Positions 25,928 through 35,363 are shown, counted from the first letter of the stretch. The stretch: 64,000 bases of DNA from CAZIFG01 sp964539135 (GCA_964539135.1 CAZIFG010000003.1:1-64000), one strand, 5' to 3'. Numbers and translations: made by a program. The notes: generated by a model not told the origin, from the letters alone.

Positions 25928-28237
25928 ATGAAAAAAATCATAGCCTCAAGCACGATAGTGATAGACGTAATCGCCATCATACAATCGGGCGTAAATATTG
26001 AAGCTAGGATTAATCAAGCACTAGCTAAACAGCAGGAAGGCGGCGGCTTGCTGTTGCCGCCCATTCCATTAATTCGGGAGATTATGAACAGATCGGATAT
26101 TGATATCGAATACAAAGTAAGGGGTGTTGCTGCTACGGTCAATGCCTATGGTTTGGCATATGATTCTATGCATGAACTCTCTGACGTGATTGATGAAATA
26201 TGGAAACTATCACACGGGATAAGACCTTTGATTAACAGCATAGCGAGTATGTTTATAGCACATGGGAAAAAAGAAAGTGGTGTAGATGTGATAGAAATAA
26301 CAGCTAAAGCCTTTGTCGAAGAAAAAAACAAAATCGTAGCGATAATAGAAAAATGGGAAAGAGACTCCGGTTATATCTTTAAAGAAATAAAAGAAAAGCT
26401 ACAAGGATTGGATTTTAAACGTTTAAATGCTCAAAAGATAGAGAAAGGAGAAGGCGCTCCCCTATTTAGAATAAAGCAAAAGTGTCTTGTGGATACGATG
26501 TCAGAGTGTAATGTATTTTTAAATCTAGAAACACTGTCGCATGCTTTGAAATTGATGCAATGGACAGAAAAAAAACAATGGAATGAAATCTTGGATTTAG
26601 AAGTACGCTACAGCTTATGGACAGACTCTACTTTAAAGCTGTTATGGGCCTATATTTTAGAAACCATGAGACAAGAAAGAACCTTAAATGCCAAGGTTGC
26701 TGCATTTGTAACAACTAAATCAAAGGAATTAAAGACAGAGTTAAACCAGTATAGACAGTTAACACGGTTGTTAAATCAGAAAGAAAACTATGAATTAGTC
26801 TTTTCAAAAGAGACCTTGAAAGAAATAGTCGAACTCTTAAACAAGAGCAGTTTTTACAGACATATAATTTTATCAAAAAAAATAGATGATTTGAGATTAA
26901 AAACCTTGTATTTAGTGCTCAGAGGTATGCCGATACAAAAAGATAGGGAAGTTGAAAAAATAGTAGATGCGATTATCAAAATGCAAGAAGAAGGGCCTTT
27001 ATGGTGGTCTAATCGCGTAAGAGGCGCGGCCTTGTATCTCAAATTTATACAAATTCAGCATACAGATACCGAAAATTTTATACAGGAAATCACAAAACTA
27101 TTAAACACGTTAAAACCCATCATCGATGGAAATGAACATTTAATAGAAGCGATCATGCTCAACTTGGAAAAAAGAGGACTGTACGACTGGGCCTGTCATA
27201 TAGGGTATTTAGGGGAACTGTGGATCCTAGAGCTAGAGGCGAAAGGTACGCAGCGGATGGTGTATCCAAGAAATGATAAAAGAATTGTAAGAAAAGTAAA
27301 AGTAGGGGAGGTAACATCAGAAAAAAGACAGAGCAGAGAGCATTCTATGTCTCAGTATTTAAAATTATGCCGTTTGGAGATAGCCCTCAAATACAATTTA
27401 TGGTATCAGATAGACATGGTCGTAGTGGAGAAAAGCGCAGAATGGAGCGATCTTCACAAACTACTCGTATGGGTCATGTTCGCTAAACTTTCTGTGTGTG
27501 AGACGGAAGATTTAAGCAATATGGCTGTTTTAAAAGCTGTCTCTTTAAGGGAAAAAACACCCGTTATGCAAAACATGCAAAATGCTATGGTGATGTGGCT
27601 GCTGAGACATAATACCTATCCAAACAAGGAAACAGGCAATACCCTACTTCAGGAGATGATTTTAGAAGGCATCGATATTTCGTCTATTGTAACAGAGGAT
27701 ATATGGAGAGGATATCTGCTTCAAGAAAGAGATAGGCACAATAAGGCAGGTCAAACAGCACTAGATTTGTATCGTCTAATGGGGGGCGACAACGAGAGTG
27801 TAAAAAAAGCGATCGCCGATGAGGCGCCATTGGCCAGTCTCCCAACGCTGACGGGGATTCCAGATCGAGAACCAACAGTAGCGCACGAGGTTCCCAAAAA
27901 GGTAAAAGAAAAACGAAGAGGAGTATCTCATACAGAAGATACGCCTACGTCTGTGCCAGAGGGGTCAGGGGGCGATGTGCCTGTCGTAAGTACAGAAACA
28001 AGAGTGGTTTTAGAAAGAGGATTAACAGGTCAAAAATTTATCCGACAATTAAAGGAATGGGGCCTTGAAATAGAGCACGGAAGAGGGGGCTCTCATTTTG
28101 ATGTCAGAAGACAAGGGAGCGAAAGCAGAGCAAGAGTGTGGGCGCATTTTAGAGGCGGCGATATCATGAGAGAAGGAACGCGTCATGAATTTCAATCGCG
28201 GTTGGAAGAGCTGTTAAAGGAAACAGTAAAAAAATAA
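25928..28237 (+). CDS. Accessory protein 2 of the tandem trio: HicA-like C terminus
   Basis: A 769-residue paralogue starting MKKIIASSTIV. It has the same plan as its neighbours: a long helical body, an ankyrin-like motif (NKAGQTALDLYRLMGGDNES, near 604), a charged linker, and a HicA-like domain at about 694-760 (TGQKFIRQLKEWGLEI, GRGGSHFDV, MREGTRHEFQSRLEELL). The GGSH motif matches the HicA catalytic histidine context better than that of protein 1. The body is strongly diverged, so the trio is an old duplication. The third paralogue begins about 30 bases downstream. Confidence 0.65.
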   Translation: MKKIIASSTIVIDVIAIIQSGVNIEARINQALAKQQEGGGLLLPPIPLIREIMNRSDIDIEYKVRGVAATVNAYGLAYDSMHELSDVIDEIWKLSHGIRPLINSIASMFIAHGKKESGVDVIEITAKAFVEEKNKIVAIIEKWERDSGYIFKEIKEKLQGLDFKRLNAQKIEKGEGAPLFRIKQKCLVDTMSECNVFLNLETLSHALKLMQWTEKKQWNEILDLEVRYSLWTDSTLKLLWAYILETMRQERTLNAKVAAFVTTKSKELKTELNQYRQLTRLLNQKENYELVFSKETLKEIVELLNKSSFYRHIILSKKIDDLRLKTLYLVLRGMPIQKDREVEKIVDAIIKMQEEGPLWWSNRVRGAALYLKFIQIQHTDTENFIQEITKLLNTLKPIIDGNEHLIEAIMLNLEKRGLYDWACHIGYLGELWILELEAKGTQRMVYPRNDKRIVRKVKVGEVTSEKRQSREHSMSQYLKLCRLEIALKYNLWYQIDMVVVEKSAEWSDLHKLLVWVMFAKLSVCETEDLSNMAVLKAVSLREKTPVMQNMQNAMVMWLLRHNTYPNKETGNTLLQEMILEGIDISSIVTEDIWRGYLLQERDRHNKAGQTALDLYRLMGGDNESVKKAIADEAPLASLPTLTGIPDREPTVAHEVPKKVKEKRRGVSHTEDTPTSVPEGSGGDVPVVSTETRVVLERGLTGQKFIRQLKEWGLEIEHGRGGSHFDVRRQGSESRARVWAHFRGGDIMREGTRHEFQSRLEELLKETVKK

Positions 28238-28267
28238 AGTTAATATAAACAGGGTAAGATAATGGTA

Positions 28268-30619
28268 ATGAAAAAGGTAATATCAACACCAGATCTAAGT
28301 AGCGTTGTAACACATTTAATAGGGGTATATAAAGCAGGCGGAAAAGAAGCTGTATATTTAAAAATGTGGGATACGCCGTATAAAGAGGTCTCCCAGGTGA
28401 TGTTAATAGAAGCACTTCTAAAAGAAAACCTGGAAAATGATGCGTTAAAAATCCCAATAATAGATGGGATGTTGGCAGGGCTTTTATCCTCAAATCCATC
28501 AGAGGGGGAGTTAGAGAGGATACTGGAAATCACAATACCCTTAACCAGTGAGGTGCGGAATTTATCAAACGCGATAGTCGAGATAATAGAGAACCAAGCT
28601 ATGACTGAAAATAGCTTCAAATGCCTTAAACGAAAGATCCTTGAAAGCATTCAAGAAATGGAAAAAAAATCAGGATTATCTTTTGAGGCATGGAAAAAGA
28701 AGGTAGGGGACTTAAGCCAAGAGGACGTAAGATCGGGAAAAATAGAGCTGTTTACAGAAATAGCCCAGTTATCATCATTAAAATATAGGCTATTATGCCT
28801 TAATTTAGAGGTCATAGAAAGTAAAGGTCAATGGGAGAAAGTAAAGCCTTTTTTTGAATTACACAAACTTGAAATCGAAAAATACTTAAAATCAGTCGGG
28901 TTCTATCATTTGGTAAAAATGAAGGCAATGGTATCCAATAAAGAGGCGGATAAAACAATAACAGGCAAGAGAAAAAAAGAATTAGAGGTACTCGGGCGTT
29001 TTATCAATAAGCAATTAGAGACGGATCGGCTGGAAAAGAAGCGGGCTCAAGATTTTGTCAGGTTAGCGCAACTGACAGGATACGAAAAAGGCGATCAAAA
29101 AGAAGACTTAACAGCCATAATAGAAAGTATAGTAGAGGTGCCCAATCATTATTATAGGCCCCCCTCTATGGAAAAATTAGAATCTCATATTCTATCCGAG
29201 GTCTTAAATGGCATACTAAGAAGAGCGACACCGCTAAAAGATAGAGAGAGTGTGCTAGCGTTAGTAGAAAAGATTGATAGATATAAGAAAGACGTAGAAA
29301 TGAGTGGATACAAAACAGATAGTGTTGTTGTATGTCATAAACGATATGCGTTAATACGACAGAAACCCCTGAAAGAATTTATCGAGAAATTACAGGACCT
29401 GTTGCTGGATTTAAGAAGAGACCCTCAAAATGTAGGTATCATGATGTGGATTGTAAGAGATTTACGAAGTCGAGGAGTGTATGAGGAGACCTATGAGCTT
29501 ATAAAAGGATGTCAACGGATTGTGGCTCAAGATAAAGATGCGTACGCAGATTATAGATTACATGAACTGGGTAAGATGCCTAAGGTATTACAAGATATTG
29601 CAAGTAAAGCGCATAAAACGCAAACAGTAACCGAATTTTTAAATGAAAACTTAGTGCTTTTATGCTTAGAACATGGAAAATTAGGTGATGCGCTGTTAGC
29701 GGTATACCAAATGGATTTAGAAACAGAGGCAGCGCGTCAATATTTAGAGGTAATGAGTATCAAGTTGCAAGTCGCAGGTATTGTAGTATCAAGAGATAGA
29801 GAGCTTGATTTAAATGTCTTGAATCAGACACCCTATGCCTCAGAAGAGTCGATCATAGCGTCATGCTGTGACGTGTTAAGAGAAGGTCCAGATCCAGAAG
29901 CAAGACAGGCATTAATCGTGATTCTACAGTGGTTTTTAGAAAAGAAAAAAACGGAACATTCGTTCAATAAGAATACATGGCTCCATGATTTGGTAGAGGC
30001 AGGCATAGATATCCAATTATGCATAACCCATAAGGTTATCGTGGAAGAAAGTGTAAAGGATAGTCTGAAAGAGGCTCGATTTTTAAGAAACAAGCGAGGG
30101 GAAACCGCATTGGATGTGTACCTAAAAAAAGGGGGCCGGGATCCTGAAGTTGAGGTGTTTTTAGGGCGTAATAGGAGAGATCTAGAGAGTAGAGTGGGAG
30201 CCGACGCCTCCCAGAGTGTGGCGGATACAAAAATGGCAACAGAGAGCGAAACAGTGGAAGTAGCGGCCAAAAAGGGGCCTAAAGTCAAAAGACGTGGAAC
30301 CCCAGCCGTCGCAGCTCCAGAGCCCGTAGTGGAGATGGTGGATGAAGAGGGGCCAGTTCCAGTGGCAACAGAGGGAGAAAAAATAGCCTTTCGAAGAGGA
30401 ACCAAAGCTCGAGAGTTTAAAAAGGCATTGGAACAATTGGGCGTAACAGAAGCGTCTGGAAAAGGCTCTCATTATAAGGCAGATGGGCAAGTATTTTGGA
30501 ATGTGCATCGACCCGACGGTACCATTCCGGCAGCGACGTTAAGAAAATTCAAAGAAAAGCTCCATAGGATTTTAGAAAGACAAGAAGAAGAAAGAAAAAG
30601 CCGCAGAGAAACAGAATAA
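28268..30619 (+). CDS. Accessory protein 3 of the tandem trio: HicA-like C terminus
   Basis: A 783-residue paralogue. I prefer the ATG at 28268 (MKKVISTPDLS) to the one at 28262, because it aligns with the start of the other two; AGGGTAAG lies upstream. The ankyrin-like motif is NKRGETALDVYLKKGGRDPE near 607 and the HicA-like end is at about 706-774 (FKKALEQLGV, GKGSHYKADG, HRPDGTIPAATLRKFKEKL). The last two motifs are the most HicA-like of the three. No HicB-like antitoxin follows; the next gene, 16 bases on, is a kinase-fold protein. Confidence 0.65.
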   Translation: MKKVISTPDLSSVVTHLIGVYKAGGKEAVYLKMWDTPYKEVSQVMLIEALLKENLENDALKIPIIDGMLAGLLSSNPSEGELERILEITIPLTSEVRNLSNAIVEIIENQAMTENSFKCLKRKILESIQEMEKKSGLSFEAWKKKVGDLSQEDVRSGKIELFTEIAQLSSLKYRLLCLNLEVIESKGQWEKVKPFFELHKLEIEKYLKSVGFYHLVKMKAMVSNKEADKTITGKRKKELEVLGRFINKQLETDRLEKKRAQDFVRLAQLTGYEKGDQKEDLTAIIESIVEVPNHYYRPPSMEKLESHILSEVLNGILRRATPLKDRESVLALVEKIDRYKKDVEMSGYKTDSVVVCHKRYALIRQKPLKEFIEKLQDLLLDLRRDPQNVGIMMWIVRDLRSRGVYEETYELIKGCQRIVAQDKDAYADYRLHELGKMPKVLQDIASKAHKTQTVTEFLNENLVLLCLEHGKLGDALLAVYQMDLETEAARQYLEVMSIKLQVAGIVVSRDRELDLNVLNQTPYASEESIIASCCDVLREGPDPEARQALIVILQWFLEKKKTEHSFNKNTWLHDLVEAGIDIQLCITHKVIVEESVKDSLKEARFLRNKRGETALDVYLKKGGRDPEVEVFLGRNRRDLESRVGADASQSVADTKMATESETVEVAAKKGPKVKRRGTPAVAAPEPVVEMVDEEGPVPVATEGEKIAFRRGTKAREFKKALEQLGVTEASGKGSHYKADGQVFWNVHRPDGTIPAATLRKFKEKLHRILERQEEERKSRRETE

Positions 30620-30635
30620 CAAAGGAATACGTAGA

Positions 30636-32012
30636 GTGAAAAAAATAGCAGCTATATTAGAAAAAGGAATTACAAGAGACAATAGACAATGGAGGGCATT
30701 AAAACGAATTCAAAAATATTCCGTTGGGGAAACGGGCGCCTATTTTTGCATCTTTAAAGGACAGGTAAATCCAAGACTAGTCATTAAGCCGATTACAAAA
30801 GGTAAATTTGAAACAACACCCTATGAGATGTTGCGAGAAATTGCTTATGAAGAAGTGATGGGGGCAAAGATTTTTAAAGCATTAGGACTGACAACGGCAG
30901 TTCCTATTCTGATCATGCCGCAGTCTCCTGAATTAGAGACACTGGTAAGTGTATTAGAAGGCCTTTCAGGCGAGAAAGAGAGATGTCTGAAAGCGCAACT
31001 TCTATGTTGTAAAGCCAATAATCTGCCCGTGATGGTGATGGATTGTATTGATCATACACGACTGGGTGAAATGCATACAAAAAAATTAGATGCTTTATTT
31101 CAGTCTGAAGAGACATGGCAAAAATTAGGGGGCGTCGTGGCTGTAGATGCCTTGATTGGAAATGGAGATCGTATAGAGCATATTTTTCAGCCAAATCCCG
31201 GAAACTTATTGATATTGGAACGTACCAAAGAATCTCTAGAACAAGAAGTCATTTGTATTGATCAGGGTATATTGGCATTAAGAGAGCGATTTCCCTATTT
31301 AAGCCAGGCAGTACTACATGCCAAATTTCAGCAGTTGGTTAATATATTTATGGGGCTAGATAGAACCGTGTCCAAAGAAGAGGTAAGCAGAGAGGTTCAG
31401 GTGGAGATGGAGGCCAGGTATGGAAAAGAGGCTTGTGCCTTACATAAGGCGGATATAGAGGAGTTTAATGCATTTGATGAGCATCAAACAAAAGAGTCTA
31501 TTTTAGAGAGCTTATATCATCAGATGCGACGATTGCCCGATTGTGGGTGGGGGTTCCAGATAGAGGGTGCTAAAAAAGAGCGCATCAAAAAAAGTTTAGA
31601 AGTGGGGATCATTCAGATGCTCAGAAATATCTCATATATGACAGAGATGGAGATAGATAATGCTTGGAAACAGCTCATAGGAAGGGAAGCCATTGGGCAA
31701 CAGGGCATAAAATTTGTAAAAGAAAACCTAAGATATTGTCTGTATATAGAACCTGAATCTTTAAGCAGTCCCTATATAAGGTCCATTCCAACACCGGTCC
31801 CCATACTCGACATTCGTCGGCTCATACAAAAAGGGACACGTGACGACTATGTAGTTGTCAAAGAAGCGATTGAAGAGTTAGGGGTATCAGAAGAGATAAA
31901 GGAACAGTTAAGAGACTATATAGAAAAATGCATTAAGGGAGAGGGGGCGGAGCAGGCAAAAAAAGACTTTTTAGCGCTTCTTGTAATACGAAGTTCCCCG
32001 TTTCGGATTTAA
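30636..32012 (+). CDS. Actin-fragmin-kinase/HipA-like protein kinase
   Basis: A 458-residue protein with GTG start behind AAAGGA. Kinase landmarks are LVIKP (ATP-binding lysine near 50), YEEVMGAKIFKALGLTTAVP (glutamate helix), VVAVDALIGNGDRIEHIFQP then NPGNLLIL (catalytic loop near 170-190), and VICIDQGI (metal aspartate near 207). This arrangement, D-x-x-I-G-N-x-D-R followed by G-N, is that of the AFK/HipA/PI3-4-kinase-like superfamily, which includes bacterial effectors and toxins. Residues 230-458 are helical and unrecognised. It begins MKKIAAILEKG like the preceding trio. It ends the same-strand cluster and may phosphorylate its neighbours or a host protein (inference). Confidence 0.7.
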   Translation: MKKIAAILEKGITRDNRQWRALKRIQKYSVGETGAYFCIFKGQVNPRLVIKPITKGKFETTPYEMLREIAYEEVMGAKIFKALGLTTAVPILIMPQSPELETLVSVLEGLSGEKERCLKAQLLCCKANNLPVMVMDCIDHTRLGEMHTKKLDALFQSEETWQKLGGVVAVDALIGNGDRIEHIFQPNPGNLLILERTKESLEQEVICIDQGILALRERFPYLSQAVLHAKFQQLVNIFMGLDRTVSKEEVSREVQVEMEARYGKEACALHKADIEEFNAFDEHQTKESILESLYHQMRRLPDCGWGFQIEGAKKERIKKSLEVGIIQMLRNISYMTEMEIDNAWKQLIGREAIGQQGIKFVKENLRYCLYIEPESLSSPYIRSIPTPVPILDIRRLIQKGTRDDYVVVKEAIEELGVSEEIKEQLRDYIEKCIKGEGAEQAKKDFLALLVIRSSPFRI

Positions 32013-32050
32013 CAGACAAGATAAGGTAAACAAAAAATAAAGCGAAAGCC

Positions 32051-32118
32051 TTGCGTAAAAGGTAAAAAGAAGATAAGATATCGGGCTGAACTTTGATGGC
32101 GTAAAATTTTAATGCGCC
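32051..32118 (+). promoter_or_regulatory. Promoter and palindrome in the helicase leader
   Basis: TTGCGT (32051-32056), a 17-base spacer and TAAGAT (32074-32079) form a plausible promoter. At 32098-32118 GGCGTAAAATTTTAATGCGCC is an imperfect palindrome that could be an operator or RNA hairpin. The leader to the helicase ATG would be about 110 bases. Confidence 0.4.
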
Positions 32119-32195
32119 TTATAACTGTTGTGTCCAAGGTATAAATGTACGTTTTTGGGCCCCAACAGTCGGGATTCAAAAAAGGACAAAAGACC

Positions 32196-33818
32196 ATGAC
32201 AACAACATTCCAAGCGTTGGGAATCACCCAACCCATTTTATCTGCACTCGAAAAAAACGGATTCGACAAACCCACCCCCATTCAAGCTCAAACCATCCCC
32301 GTTCTCTTAAAAGGGGAGAAAGATTTAGTGGCACAAGCCCAAACAGGAACGGGTAAAACGGCAGCCTTTGGATTGCCCATGTTACAACGCTTAAGTGGCC
32401 GAGAAGGCCACGTGCAAGCTCTCATTTTAACACCCACACGTGAATTGTGTTTACAAATTTATACACAATTAAATCTGTTAAAAGGCGATAAAGACATTCA
32501 GATTGGGGCCATTTACGGCGGGGATTCCATTGAAAAACAAGCTAAAATGCTCCGAAGTGGCTTAGATATTGTGGTGGGAACACCGGGGCGCGTCATTGAT
32601 CATTTAGAGCGTAAGCGATTGGTTTTAACACAACTGAGTTATTTGGTTTTAGACGAAGCGGATGAAATGCTCACCATTGGGTTTTTAGACGACGTGGAAA
32701 AAATCATGCAACAAACCCCTAAAGATAAAACAACCCTTTTATTTTCAGCGACAATGCCAGAGCATATTTTGAAATTGGCGAAAACGTATATGAGAGACTA
32801 TGACATCATTAAAGTGGCAAGTACAGAAGCCAGTAATGCCCTGACCACACAAACCTATTTTATGGTAAAAGAAAGTGACAAATTAAATTTATTACGACGC
32901 GTCATGGACAGTGTAGAAGAGTTTTATGGCTTCATTTTTTGCCGAACCAAACGCGATGTGGATATGATTGCCGATAAACTGATTAAACTCGGGTATGAGG
33001 CGGAAGCCCTGCATGGGGATTTGTCTCAAAATCAAAGAGAGCGGGTATTGGCCAAATTTAGGTCCAAACAGTGTTCTATTTTAGTGGTAACAGATGTCGC
33101 CGCCAGAGGAATTGATGTGTCTAATTTGACGCATGTTGTCAACTTTGCGATTCCACAAGATGCAGAAACCTATACGCATCGCATTGGTCGAACAGGACGT
33201 GCGGGAAAATCAGGGGTTGCCATGACCTTTGTATCGCCGTCTGAAATTAGAAAATGGTCTGTGTTAACACGATATTTAAAGGCGCCAGTTAAAAAAGGAG
33301 ACGTTCCCGCACCAGAAGATATCGTATCTTTAAAAAAGCAAGCGATTGTGGTCGCAGTTTCAGACATGAAAGTGTCAGAGATCAGTGGCGCTTATTTCGA
33401 TGTGGCAAAGACCTTGCTCGCCAACGGAGATGCAACCGAGCAAATCGCTAAATTATTAAAAAAGGCGTATCCCTCAGCCTTGGATCCCAAACAATTTTTA
33501 CCTGTAGCCACAGTGTCTGACCGAGACAGATACGACAGTCGTGGATCTGATAGAGGCGACAGAGGGGGGGATAGACGTGGGAGCGGTAAAAAACGAGGCA
33601 GCGTGCGTTTAATGATTAAAAAAGGAAAACGCGATAATGTAGGCCCCAAACGATTGATTCAAGAAATCAGCCGTGTGAGCCGTGTACCAGATCGTTTTAT
33701 CGATGATTTGGAAATCAATGAATCCTCATCCTATTTTTATACCTCAGAGCAAGATGCAGAGCGCATTATTCGGGCATTTCAAGGCAATCGACGCGATTCA
33801 TTGGTGTCTCGAGCCTAA
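32196..33818 (+). CDS. deaD: DEAD-box RNA helicase (CsdA/DeaD-like)
   Basis: A 540-residue protein. The ATG at 32196 follows AAAGGAC and gives the usual Q-motif start (MTTTFQALGITQPI). The frame extends 17 codons upstream without support. Motifs: Q-motif KPTPIQAQTIP, AQTGTGKTAAFG, PTRELCLQI, LDEADEML, FSATMP, ARGIDVSNLTHV and HRIGRTGRAGKSG. After the helicase core comes a dimerisation-like region, an arginine/glycine patch (RGSDRGDRGGDRRGSGKKRG) and a DbpA/CsdA-type RNA-binding fold at the end. It remodels structured RNA in ribosome assembly and cold adaptation. The long leader fits cold-shock control. Confidence 0.93.
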   Translation: MTTTFQALGITQPILSALEKNGFDKPTPIQAQTIPVLLKGEKDLVAQAQTGTGKTAAFGLPMLQRLSGREGHVQALILTPTRELCLQIYTQLNLLKGDKDIQIGAIYGGDSIEKQAKMLRSGLDIVVGTPGRVIDHLERKRLVLTQLSYLVLDEADEMLTIGFLDDVEKIMQQTPKDKTTLLFSATMPEHILKLAKTYMRDYDIIKVASTEASNALTTQTYFMVKESDKLNLLRRVMDSVEEFYGFIFCRTKRDVDMIADKLIKLGYEAEALHGDLSQNQRERVLAKFRSKQCSILVVTDVAARGIDVSNLTHVVNFAIPQDAETYTHRIGRTGRAGKSGVAMTFVSPSEIRKWSVLTRYLKAPVKKGDVPAPEDIVSLKKQAIVVAVSDMKVSEISGAYFDVAKTLLANGDATEQIAKLLKKAYPSALDPKQFLPVATVSDRDRYDSRGSDRGDRGGDRRGSGKKRGSVRLMIKKGKRDNVGPKRLIQEISRVSRVPDRFIDDLEINESSSYFYTSEQDAERIIRAFQGNRRDSLVSRA

Positions 33819-33872
33819 TCGGTTTTAAAATACTCAAGGGGGGAGTGTTTGTATTAAAATAGACTAAAAGAG

Positions 33873-33944
33873 TTGACAGTTAAGAAGGGAATTGATAGTA
33901 TCAAAATTCAAGGGTTTGACAGGTTGAGAAGACTACTATATTCT
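33873..33944 (+). promoter_or_regulatory. Two tandem sigma-70 promoters before the STAS gene
   Basis: P1: TTGACA (33873-33878), 17 bases, TAGTAT (33896-33901). P2: TTGACA (33916-33921), 17 bases, TATTCT (33939-33944). Both -35 boxes are perfect, which is unusual in this window. Confidence 0.65.
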
Positions 33945-33998
33945 TCAATCTCTCATTTAAGAAAACAATAAAAATTTCCCGAGAAAAGAGGGTTGAAA

Positions 33999-34298
33999 AT
34001 GATAACGAAAGAAGCCATTCTAATTGGAAGTAAACTGTCTGAAAATCTAGAATTGGATTTGTTTTCATCTGGCCAATGGGAAGATGATATTTTAACCGAA
34101 ATTGAAGAGATGGGTGAGGTCAAAGGGAAGCATATTGAGCTCTTTATGGCCAATATTACCTTCATTGATTCTCATGGCATTAATGCCCTAAAACAGCTCC
34201 AACGCTACGTTGAAAAAAGAGATTGTAAATTCACGATTATTCCCCCCAAAAACGAACAGGTTTTAAAACTCCTAAAAAAGGTAAATATTTTAAACTAA
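33999..34298 (+). CDS. STAS-domain protein (anti-anti-sigma-like)
   Basis: A 99-residue single-domain protein. I use the ATG at 33999 (spaced seven bases after GAGGG) rather than a TTG two codons earlier. The core ITFIDSHGINALKQL has the conserved D-S at the loop that is phosphorylated in SpoIIAA-type antagonists, and the end KNEQVLKLLKKVNILN is typical of STAS. No partner kinase or sigma factor is adjacent. It converges on the methyltransferase gene with a 4-base overlap (34295-34298). Confidence 0.75.
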   Translation: MITKEAILIGSKLSENLELDLFSSGQWEDDILTEIEEMGEVKGKHIELFMANITFIDSHGINALKQLQRYVEKRDCKFTIIPPKNEQVLKLLKKVNILN

Positions 34299-35257
34299 GA
34301 CGCGATTTTATCGTGTTTTTTTAAGATCCAAGCGCGATGAATAAAATGGCTGGAAAAGTCTTCTGGAACTGTTTTGCTGGTAATGTCTTCGATATGAAGA
34401 TCTGTGGGTAAAAGACCAGGATCCAAATGAAATTTTCGAGAGTTTGTACTAAAAATAACAGAGCCACCAGGCGCCAATAGCGTGTTGCATTGAGTCAATA
34501 AGGTGGGATAGTCTCTTTCAACGCTGAAGGAAGTCTGTTCCATTTTTTTAGAATTACTAAAGGTAGGCGGATCGCAGATAATGAGGTCAAAGCGTTTTCC
34601 GTAGGCCTTTTTCTCTAAATAGGAGAGGCAGTCCTCGTTAAGAACATGATGTCGATGGGCATCATCAAAGCCATTCAGTAATAAGTTGCGCTGAGCCCAG
34701 TCGCAGTAGGTCTTGCTCAAATCCAGTGTAAGCGTTGAGGCGGCGCCACCTGCAGCCGCATAGCAGCTAAAGGATCCTGTATACGCGAAGAGGTTCAGAA
34801 CCCGTTTTTTGAGAGACAATTGTTTGGCAAGCGCGCGGGTAAGGCGATGATCTAAGAAGAGGCCAATATCCAAATAATCACTGAGATTAACTTCAAAACG
34901 AAGGCCACCTTCCTGAATGATTTTGGTCTTTTTCTGGCGATCAAGACGTTGGTATTGGTCCTGAAGGCCTTGCTTTTTCTGACGCCCTTTAATAAAGAGG
35001 CGATCTGAAGATATTGAAAAGGCGGTGGCAACAGAGGTAATGACATGATCGGTATAGGACCCTTCTTTTTCAGGGGTATCATCTTTAGTCCGAGGCGAAA
35101 TCCATACCACCACATCGCCATCGATCCAGTCGATAATGACGGGATAATCCGGCAAGTCGCGAAAATAGACACGGTAGCAGGTGATAGACTGACGTGCTGC
35201 CCATTTTTTAAGGTGGGCATGTCGTTTTACAATGCGATTTTTGAAGGACTCATTCAT
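34295..35257 (-). CDS. rlmK: 23S rRNA methyltransferase, stand-alone RlmK module
   Basis: A 320-residue protein that follows the C-terminal half of E. coli RlmKL, which makes m7G2069 in 23S rRNA. Matching signatures are KKWAARQSITCYRVYFRDLPDY, LSDYLDIGLFLDHRLTRAL, VLNLFAYTGSFSCYAAAGGA, LDLSKTYCDWAQRNLLLNGF and the catalytic ICDPPTFSNSKKME. The RlmL half (m2G2445) is absent here. The name is by homology to the RlmK domain and the exact target base is not proven. The start is preceded at six bases by TACACT, with no Shine-Dalgarno sequence. Confidence 0.85.
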   Translation of the reverse strand: MNESFKNRIVKRHAHLKKWAARQSITCYRVYFRDLPDYPVIIDWIDGDVVVWISPRTKDDTPEKEGSYTDHVITSVATAFSISSDRLFIKGRQKKQGLQDQYQRLDRQKKTKIIQEGGLRFEVNLSDYLDIGLFLDHRLTRALAKQLSLKKRVLNLFAYTGSFSCYAAAGGAASTLTLDLSKTYCDWAQRNLLLNGFDDAHRHHVLNEDCLSYLEKKAYGKRFDLIICDPPTFSNSKKMEQTSFSVERDYPTLLTQCNTLLAPGGSVIFSTNSRKFHLDPGLLPTDLHIEDITSKTVPEDFSSHFIHRAWILKKHDKIAS

Positions 35258-35263
35258 AAGAGC

Positions 35264-35269
35264 AGTGTA
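35264..35269 (-). promoter_or_regulatory. Extended -10 box of the RlmK gene, leaderless geometry
   Basis: Minus-strand TGATACACT ends six bases before the ATG, the same geometry as at mltG. Confidence 0.5.
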
Positions 35270-35363
35270 TCACATGCGAAAGGAAGGCGATAAGTCGATA
35301 ACAAGAAGATATTATGTAATAATAAGATAAAAGATAAAAATCTCCCAAAAAAGGATAATAAAT

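Noticed and set aside
30385..30619. A complete HicAB toxin-antitoxin operon
   Set aside because: The HicA-like parts are domains at the ends of large proteins, and no HicB-like partner is nearby.
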